Assembly (NCBI RefSeq): GCF_003596335.1
Contig: NZ_QZCH01000001.1
Location: 62,001 to 126,000 of the forward strand
Source: Motilimonas pumila
GTDB lineage: Bacteria; Pseudomonadota; Gammaproteobacteria; Enterobacterales; CBDFNC01
Length of the DNA: 64,000 nucleotides
Direction: 5' to 3'
The notes below the pieces were generated by a model. It did not search any database and was not told where the DNA came from. It worked only from the letters and a program-made list of their open reading frames with translations. The translations under genes were made by a program, and so were the position numbers. Positions 58,164 through 64,000 of this stretch are shown here, piece after piece. The number at the start of each line of letters is the position of its first letter. Within the stretch, counting starts at the first letter, position 1.

Positions 58164-59738
58164 TTATAATAATGCAGCTTTAAGTAGCTGTTGAGTATAG
58201 TTGGCTTTGGGTGAGCTGAAAATCTCCGCCACCGAGCCTTGTTCTACCAGTTGCCCTCCTTGCATCACTATCATTCGATGACAAAGGGCTTTTATAACGG
58301 CTAAATCATGACTTATAAATAAATAACTCAGTTTGTGCTTTTTCTGCAACTGACGCAATAAATCTATAATCTGTTTTTGCACGGTTCTATCAAGTGCCGA
58401 TGTCGGCTCATCTAGAATAATCAATTTGGGTTGTAAAATAATGGCTCTCGCAATGGCGATGCGCTGCCTCTGCCCACCCGAAAACTCATGTGGGTAGCGA
58501 TTAGCTGCGTCTTCTGGCAGTCCAACTTCGGTCAACACTTGTGCCACTTTTTGAGCGACTTTTTCAGCGGGTAATTGGTGATGAACCAATAAGCCCTCAC
58601 TGATAATTTGTTGTACCGACATTCTGGGGCTTAAGCTGCCATAAGGGTCTTGAAACACCATTTGCAGTTCTTGCCTTAAAGAGGCCAACTCTTTATGAGA
58701 CTGCTTATCAATGCGTTGGCCCAGATATACGACCTCGCCTGAACTGTCGTTTAACCCTAACAGAGCTTGCGCCAGGGTACTTTTACCAGAGCCGCTTTCA
58801 CCGACAATGCCTAATGTTTCCCCTTCCGCTATTTGTAAGCTGATGCCATTTACCGCTTTCTTGTATTGCTTTACCTTACCAAACCAGCCTTTCTCAGTAG
58901 CAAACCATACCTTAATATCATTAGCGGTCAGTAAGGTGTTAGCAGAGGTGACACTTGACATCATGCCCGTTGGCTCGGCGTCAAGCAGCGCTTGTGTATA
59001 ACTGTGCTTTGGCGTTTGAAAAATTTGTTGGGTTGAGCCAGCTTCTACTTGCTTGCCCTGACACATCACGATCACATTGTCAGCGTAATGTTTAACCACA
59101 TTGAGATCATGAGTGATCATGAGCAACGCCATGCCAAGTTTTTGTTGCAAGTCTTTTAGCAGTTCTAAAATCTGTTTTTGAATGGTTACGTCGAGGGCTG
59201 TCGTCGGCTCATCCGCGATTAAGATATCCGGTTCATTAGCCAATGCCATGGCGATCATAACACGTTGCCTTTGCCCTCCCGAGAGTTCATGAGGATAAGC
59301 TTGCAGCCGATTCTCAGCATCTTGAATACCGACCAAAGCTAACAGCTCAAGCATCTGTGGCTTAGCTTGAGCATAGCTTAAGCCTTTATGTAACCAAAGT
59401 ACTTCCGCAATTTGCTTGCCTACGGTATGAAGGGGGTTTAGAGAGGTCATTGGCTCTTGGAATATCATGCCAATTCGATCGCCTCTTAGTTGTTGTAAGG
59501 CACTTTTCCCCATCGTCAGCACATTTTCATTGGCAAATAAAATTTCGCCTTTAGGGTGATGAGCCGACTCTGGTAATAAACCTAAAATCGACAATGCCGT
59601 CACTGACTTGCCACTGCCACTTTCCCCAACAATTGCCAGCGTTTGCCCTGCGCTTAATTCAAAGCTAAGGTCTTGCACTACGGCTTTATCGGCAAAGCTG
59701 ACGGCGAGCTCTTTCACACTTAATAATGGCTGCTTCAT
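58164..59738 (-). CDS. yejF: Peptide ABC transporter ATPase YejF (fused tandem domains)
   Basis: This 524-residue protein carries two complete ABC ATPase domains. Each has Walker A (GESGSGKS at 38-45 and again near 320) and the signature SGGQRQR (near 157 and 430), followed by Walker B IADEP or ILDEP. It powers the YejABEF importer of oligopeptides and microcin C-type peptides. It overlaps yejE by four bases and is last in the operon; slt follows 24 bases later on the same strand. Confidence 0.95.
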   Translation of the reverse strand: MKQPLLSVKELAVSFADKAVVQDLSFELSAGQTLAIVGESGSGKSVTALSILGLLPESAHHPKGEILFANENVLTMGKSALQQLRGDRIGMIFQEPMTSLNPLHTVGKQIAEVLWLHKGLSYAQAKPQMLELLALVGIQDAENRLQAYPHELSGGQRQRVMIAMALANEPDILIADEPTTALDVTIQKQILELLKDLQQKLGMALLMITHDLNVVKHYADNVIVMCQGKQVEAGSTQQIFQTPKHSYTQALLDAEPTGMMSSVTSANTLLTANDIKVWFATEKGWFGKVKQYKKAVNGISLQIAEGETLGIVGESGSGKSTLAQALLGLNDSSGEVVYLGQRIDKQSHKELASLRQELQMVFQDPYGSLSPRMSVQQIISEGLLVHHQLPAEKVAQKVAQVLTEVGLPEDAANRYPHEFSGGQRQRIAIARAIILQPKLIILDEPTSALDRTVQKQIIDLLRQLQKKHKLSYLFISHDLAVIKALCHRMIVMQGGQLVEQGSVAEIFSSPKANYTQQLLKAALL

Positions 59739-60772
59739 AATGCCTTCCTTGGATCAAATGCATCCCTGGCTGCTTCACCGATAAACACTAATAACACCAA
59801 GATGACAGACAAAGCAGTAAAGGCTGTTATGCCAAGCCAAGGCGCTTGTAAATTCTCTTTACCCTGAGCTACCATTTCGCCAAGAGAAGGAGAGCCAGGC
59901 GGTAATCCAAATCCTAAAAAGTCGAGGGCAGTTAACGTCGTTAACGCACCGGTAAATATGTAAGGCATAAAGGTCATCGTCGCGATCATAGCATTTGGCA
60001 GAATATGCTTTAGCATGATGGCTTTATCACTGACTCCCATTGCCTTGGCCGCTTTGACGTACTCCAAGTTTCGGCCTCGCAAAAACTCAGCCCTGACAAC
60101 ACCAACAAGGCTTGACCAGCTAAATAGCAGCATCAACCCCAATAACCACCAAAAGCTAGGCTGCACAATGCTGGCTAGAATAATCAGCATAAACAACATA
60201 GGTAAGCCTTCCCAAATCTCAATTAAACGCTGACCAATCAAATCTATCCACCCGCCGTAATACCCTTGAATCGCTCCAGCGGTGATACCTATAACAGAAC
60301 TCGATAACGTCAACACTAGGGCAAACAATACCGAAATGCGAAAGCCATAAATTAGCCTTGCCAGTACGTCTCGTCCTTGATCATCTGTGCCTAACACATT
60401 CTCTTTGGTCGGTTGCGATGGCGAAGGCTCGCTCAGGAGGTAATTGATAGAATCATACTTAAACGGGATCAACGGCCAAATAATCCAACCGTCCTTTGCT
60501 ATATTATTGGCGATTAATGGATCTTGATAATCAGTCCAAGTATCAAAGTCACCGCCAAACGTAGTTTCTGGGTAAGCTACCCAAACTGGGCTATACCACT
60601 GCCCTTGATACGACACCAATATGGGTTTGTCATTTGCGATTAATTCGGCAAATAAACTCAGCGCAAATAAGATTGAAAAAATCCATAACGACCAATAGCC
60701 ACGTTTGTTTCGTTTGAACTGTTGCCAACGGCGTTGGTTCATGGGATGGCGCATAAAATCAAACATAGCCAT
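59735..60772 (-). CDS. yejE: Peptide ABC transporter permease YejE
   Basis: This 345-residue inner-membrane permease (E. coli 341) has an N-terminal span, a long periplasmic segment with the DDQGRDVLARLIYGF motif, and then about five spans. The EAA-type loop LEYVKAAKAMGVSDKAIMLKHI (shortened here as VKAAKAMGVSDKAI) contacts the ATPase. It overlaps yejB by one base and yejF by four. Confidence 0.94.
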   Translation of the reverse strand: MAMFDFMRHPMNQRRWQQFKRNKRGYWSLWIFSILFALSLFAELIANDKPILVSYQGQWYSPVWVAYPETTFGGDFDTWTDYQDPLIANNIAKDGWIIWPLIPFKYDSINYLLSEPSPSQPTKENVLGTDDQGRDVLARLIYGFRISVLFALVLTLSSSVIGITAGAIQGYYGGWIDLIGQRLIEIWEGLPMLFMLIILASIVQPSFWWLLGLMLLFSWSSLVGVVRAEFLRGRNLEYVKAAKAMGVSDKAIMLKHILPNAMIATMTFMPYIFTGALTTLTALDFLGFGLPPGSPSLGEMVAQGKENLQAPWLGITAFTALSVILVLLVFIGEAARDAFDPRKAL

Positions 60773-61860
60773 TATTTTTGTCCCTCAAAGTTAATCCGAG
60801 GATCGATCACGGTATAAGCAATATCGGTTACGAGCTTAAGCAGTAAGCCCACCAAGGTAAAAATATACAGCGAACCAAAAATGACCGGGTAATCACGGTT
60901 CACGACGGATTCAAACCCCAGTAAACCTAACCCGTCCAAAGAGAAAATAACTTCAATCAACATAGACCCGGTTAAAAAAATACCGATTAATGCAGCAGGC
61001 ATGCCCGCCAATACCAGCAGCATGGCATTGCGAAATACGTGGCCATACAATACTCGACTTTCTGTGCATCCTTTTGCTCTTGCCGTAACCACATACTGCT
61101 TACCAATTTCATCAAGAAAGGCATTTTTGGTGAGCATGGTTAGTGAAGCAAAACTGCCAATTACCGACGCCGTGACCGGAAGTGCGAGATGCCAAAAGTA
61201 ATCCAAGATTTTTCCGCCAAGGCTTAACTGCTCAAAATTATCAGACGTTAACCCCCGCAGCGGAAACCAGTTAAAATAAGTACCGCCGGCAAATACCACA
61301 ATGAGCATCAAGGCAAATAAAAATGCCGGTATGGCATAGCCAATGATCACTAAGGTACTGGTCCAAACGTCAAACTGAGAATTATGTTTGGCCGCTTTTT
61401 TAATGCCAAGAGGGATCGAGATTAAATACACCAACAGGGTCGTCCATAGCCCTAAAGAGATCGATACTGGCATTTTCTCAAGCAATAAATCGGTTACTTT
61501 GATGTCTCGGTAAAAGCTCTCACCAAAATCGAACTTTGCGTAATTCCATAACATTAAAAAGTAACGTTCAAGCAGTGGCTTATCAAAGCCGTATTGTTGT
61601 TCCAGTTGCTTGATGAATTCAGGGTCAACCCCCTGAGCGCCGCGATAGCCCGAGTCTTGGCTGGTATCTCTTTGAATGATCTCAGTGCTGCCTCCTGTGC
61701 CCATTCTACTCGTGGCGTCGCCGCCTAACCCTTGGACTTTTGCGATAGCTTGTTCAACCGGGCCGCCGGGAGCCACTTGCACAATGAAAAAGTTAATCGT
61801 CATGATGCCTATCAGGGTTGGGATCATGAGCAACAAACGTCGAAAGATATACTGGCTCAT
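60772..61860 (-). CDS. yejB: Peptide ABC transporter permease YejB
   Basis: This 362-residue permease (E. coli 364) has about six spans. The N-terminus ([20 protein letters not shown]) and the EAA loop with [20 protein letters not shown] are typical of the DppB type, and the long periplasmic segment after span 1 with [14 protein letters not shown] is characteristic of YejB. Its ATG overlaps the yejA stop by four bases (ATGA). Confidence 0.94.
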   Translation of the reverse strand: MSQYIFRRLLLMIPTLIGIMTINFFIVQVAPGGPVEQAIAKVQGLGGDATSRMGTGGSTEIIQRDTSQDSGYRGAQGVDPEFIKQLEQQYGFDKPLLERYFLMLWNYAKFDFGESFYRDIKVTDLLLEKMPVSISLGLWTTLLVYLISIPLGIKKAAKHNSQFDVWTSTLVIIGYAIPAFLFALMLIVVFAGGTYFNWFPLRGLTSDNFEQLSLGGKILDYFWHLALPVTASVIGSFASLTMLTKNAFLDEIGKQYVVTARAKGCTESRVLYGHVFRNAMLLVLAGMPAALIGIFLTGSMLIEVIFSLDGLGLLGFESVVNRDYPVIFGSLYIFTLVGLLLKLVTDIAYTVIDPRINFEGQK

Positions 61861-63674
61861 GGATGCTCCTGCTTAGGCTTGGCCCACCAAGTGTTTGTGC
61901 CTATGCTGTAGGCTGGACGAATATCGGGTCGTTCAAATTTATCCCAATAAGCGATGCGATGAGAAGGGCTATACCATTGCGGTACCACGAAGTGGCCGTG
62001 TTGTAATACCCGGTCTAATGCCTTCGTTTGCACGACCAATTGCTCACGAGATTGCGCCGAGATAACCTGTTCAATCAGTGCATCTATAGTAGGGTCGCAA
62101 ATTCCGGCATAATTACGAGAGCCGGGTGATTTAGCCGAGTCGCAACTCCAAAACATATGCTGCTCATTACCAGGTGAATTAGACTGCCCTAGACGCATTG
62201 TCACCAAGTCAAAATCAAAGCTATTCAAACGATTGATGTATTGCGAAATGTCCACTAGGCTGATCACGGTTTCGATACCAATACGACTTAAATTCTTGCG
62301 GTAAGGTTGGATCACTCGCTCAAATGACTTGTCATACACCAAAAACTCAAAAAACAGCGGCTTACCGTCTTTATCTAGCATTTTGCTGTTTTTAAGTTGA
62401 TAACCGGCAGCTTCAAACAAGGCCACGGCTTGCCGCATTTGCGGGCGAATATTACCATCGCCTTGAGTGTGGCTTGGTTGGTATTCTTGTTCAAACACAC
62501 TCGCAGGGAGCTGAGAGCGATAAGGGGCTAAGATAGCTAATTCTTGTTCCGACGGTAACGCGTTAGCGGCCAGTTCAGAGTTCGCAAAGAAACTGTTACT
62601 ACGCGTATATTGACTGTAAAAAAGCTGCCGGTTTAACCACTCAAAATCAAACATGGTGGCGATGGCTTGGCGGACTCTGGGATCTTGAAACTTGTCGCGG
62701 CGTAAATTAAAGAAAAAACCTTGCATGCCTTGTGGGTTGGCATCCGCCACCTTTTCTCGCAAGATTTTGTTTTGATCAAAGACACTGCCGTGATAAGCCG
62801 TAGCCCAGCTTTTGGCAGAATATTCTTGGTGGTAATCGTATACCCCTGCCTTAAATGCCTGAAAGGCAACGGTAGTATCACGAAAATATTCGTATTGCAT
62901 CCGCGAAAAATTATTGTGACCGACTCGCACATTCAGGTCTTTAGCCCAGTATTTCTCGTCCCGCTGATACACCACTTTACGGCCAGCATCAAAACTGGCG
63001 ATTTTATAAGGTCCTGAGCCAACAGGAATAGCTAAACTCGAGCGGTCGAATTGCTTGTCTTGCCAATAATGGGCGGGTAACACTGGCATTTCACCAATGA
63101 TCAAAGGAAGTTCACGGTTTTCACCAGGCTTGAAAATAAACTTGATGGTGCGCTCATCCATTATTTCTGTTTTTTCTACTCCGGCGTAGTATGAGCGATA
63201 ATGCGGCGCGCCTTGCGTCGTTAAAATCTCGTAGCTAAAAGCAATATCCTTCGCCGTAATAGCTTGGCCATCATGAAACCGAGCCGCAGGATTAAGGTAA
63301 AACGTCACTTCAGAAAAGTCGGCGGCCACTTCGATTTGTTGCGCAACAAGGCCGTAGCGAGAAAAAGGCTCGTCAGCCGAGCCAATCATCAAAGTATCAT
63401 AGATAAGCCCCACACCATCGGCGGGCGTTCCTTTGACAATGAAAGGATTAAAGGAGTCAAATGTCCCTCGAGACGCTTGTTTGAAACTGCCGCCAACCGG
63501 TGCCTTGGGGTTAACGTAGTCAAAGTGACTAAATCCAGCAGAATATTTTGGCTCACCGTGCATTGCAATGCCGTGTGTGGGCTCTGCGACCGCACTATTG
63601 GCGCCTACAAGTGGAAAAATAAACGTCGCCATTAAGGCGATGTTACGCCACCAACTGCCTTGTATTCTTGCCAA
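61857..63674 (-). CDS. yejA: Oligopeptide-binding protein YejA (TTG start)
   Basis: This 605-residue periplasmic binding protein (E. coli 604) captures peptides for YejBEF. The signal peptide [20 protein letters not shown]... is cleaved after NSAVA (about 31), and SBP family 5 sequence follows, for example [20 protein letters not shown] and the C-terminal SIGTNTWW. The frame is open 12 codons further to TTG 63710. I choose TTG 63674, which has a strong GGGGAG exactly six bases upstream and gives a standard signal peptide. Confidence 0.93.
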   Translation of the reverse strand: MARIQGSWWRNIALMATFIFPLVGANSAVAEPTHGIAMHGEPKYSAGFSHFDYVNPKAPVGGSFKQASRGTFDSFNPFIVKGTPADGVGLIYDTLMIGSADEPFSRYGLVAQQIEVAADFSEVTFYLNPAARFHDGQAITAKDIAFSYEILTTQGAPHYRSYYAGVEKTEIMDERTIKFIFKPGENRELPLIIGEMPVLPAHYWQDKQFDRSSLAIPVGSGPYKIASFDAGRKVVYQRDEKYWAKDLNVRVGHNNFSRMQYEYFRDTTVAFQAFKAGVYDYHQEYSAKSWATAYHGSVFDQNKILREKVADANPQGMQGFFFNLRRDKFQDPRVRQAIATMFDFEWLNRQLFYSQYTRSNSFFANSELAANALPSEQELAILAPYRSQLPASVFEQEYQPSHTQGDGNIRPQMRQAVALFEAAGYQLKNSKMLDKDGKPLFFEFLVYDKSFERVIQPYRKNLSRIGIETVISLVDISQYINRLNSFDFDLVTMRLGQSNSPGNEQHMFWSCDSAKSPGSRNYAGICDPTIDALIEQVISAQSREQLVVQTKALDRVLQHGHFVVPQWYSPSHRIAYWDKFERPDIRPAYSIGTNTWWAKPKQEHP

Positions 63675-63680
63675 ACTTGG

Positions 63681-63686
63681 CTCCCC
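63681..63686 (-). promoter_or_regulatory. Ribosome-binding site deciding the yejA start
   Basis: GGGGAG on the minus strand (63686-63681) is spaced six bases from TTG 63674. It favours this start over TTG 63710. Confidence 0.65.
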
Positions 63687-63769
63687 AATAAATCGAATGA
63701 AGTAAGCCAACTATATGCAAAAAATCTTGCCATAGACAAGTCTAAATCTTTATTTATACAAGACTTTAC

Positions 63770-64000
63770 TTAAATGGTTTTAATTTTGTCTAAATATCGC
63801 ACCATGGCATCGGCGGCAATCGGTTTACTGGCGAAGTAACCTTGATAAAAATTGCATTCTTGCTTTTGTAAAAACTCTAACTGCTGTCGTGTTTCAACGC
63901 CTTCCGCAGTGACGCTAAAGCCCATGTGACGAGACAAAGCTAATACGGCCTCAACAATGGCCATGTCGCTGGCATCACGAGGAATATCTCGAATAAACGA
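63770..64000 (-). CDS. C-terminal end of an EAL-domain (c-di-GMP phosphodiesterase) protein (partial)
   Basis: The minus-strand frame is open from the window edge to TAA 63772-63770. The 76 residues begin SFIRDIPRDASDMAIVEAVL and contain FSVTAEGVETRQQLEFLQ and CNFYQGYFASKP, the last part of an EAL domain that hydrolyses cyclic di-GMP. The EAL catalytic motif itself lies outside the window, so activity cannot be judged, and any GGDEF or sensor domains are unseen. It lies upstream of yejA on the same strand. Confidence 0.93.
   Translation of the reverse strand, partial: SFIRDIPRDASDMAIVEAVLALSRHMGFSVTAEGVETRQQLEFLQKQECNFYQGYFASKPIAADAMVRYLDKIKTI

Noticed and set aside
63264-63635. A 123-codon plus-strand frame opposite yejA
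   Set aside because: It lies wholly antisense within a well-supported gene, has no ribosome-binding site and no family-like sequence.

Overview
The window reads as ordinary, densely packed chromosome of a marine-type gammaproteobacterium, most likely in the order Alteromonadales near Shewanellaceae. The grounds are: very high similarity of many products to the Escherichia coli and Vibrio proteins I remember; a six-subunit Na+-translocating NADH:quinone reductase; Crl and FrsA next to gpt and proB; a TRAP transporter; and the order of the miaB-to-lipA cluster. Base composition looks even and moderate by eye. I see no insertion sequence, prophage, CRISPR array, rRNA or integrated island. The genus is an inference.

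Layout. 1-105 is the tail of ychF. 240-989 is a tRNA operon (Met-Leu-Gln-Gln-Met-Leu) with a GC-rich, stringent-type promoter. 1150-2316 is ubiF on the minus strand. 2496-21449 is a long plus-strand run: miaB, ybeZ, ybeY, corC, lnt, leuS, lptE, holA, nadD, rsfS, rlmH, mrdA, rodA, rlpA, dacA, ybeD, lipB, lipA. It joins tRNA modification, ribosome maturation, envelope assembly (lipoprotein acylation, LPS transport, rod-shape peptidoglycan synthesis) and lipoate synthesis. 21488-27259 is mostly minus strand: a small membrane protein, proB, crl, frsA, gpt and a purine permease, with one plus-strand orphan of 86 residues. 27767-29828 holds pepD and a secreted protein made of 11-residue tryptophan repeats.

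29825-41651 is minus strand: SOS-controlled dinB, the operon nqrABCDEF-apbE-nqrM, and a TRAP-type carboxylate transporter. ApbE attaches FMN to NqrB and NqrC, and NqrM helps deliver iron, so this operon carries its own maturation factors. The Na+ gradient it makes can drive the neighbouring TRAP transporter. 42016-48249 is plus strand: yajG, ppiA, ampG (apparently with an AUU start) and pntAB. 48336-52178 holds an AraC-type regulator divergent from a MATE exporter, then an alkyltransferase-like protein and ltaE.

52395-56129 is a minor-pilin cluster: fimT, pilW, a large pilX-like gene and pilV on the minus strand, with pilE divergent. I see no pilY1. 56229-63674 is slt and the yejABEF peptide importer on the minus strand, and the window ends inside an EAL-domain gene.

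I found no convincing new multi-gene system. The points most worth a second look are the AUU start of ampG, the tryptophan 11-mer repeat protein (29388-29828), the large PilX-like protein whose C-terminal half looks like a beta-helix, the four-Cys orphan at 25146-25406, and the long perfect inverted repeats upstream of pntA and at several operon ends.
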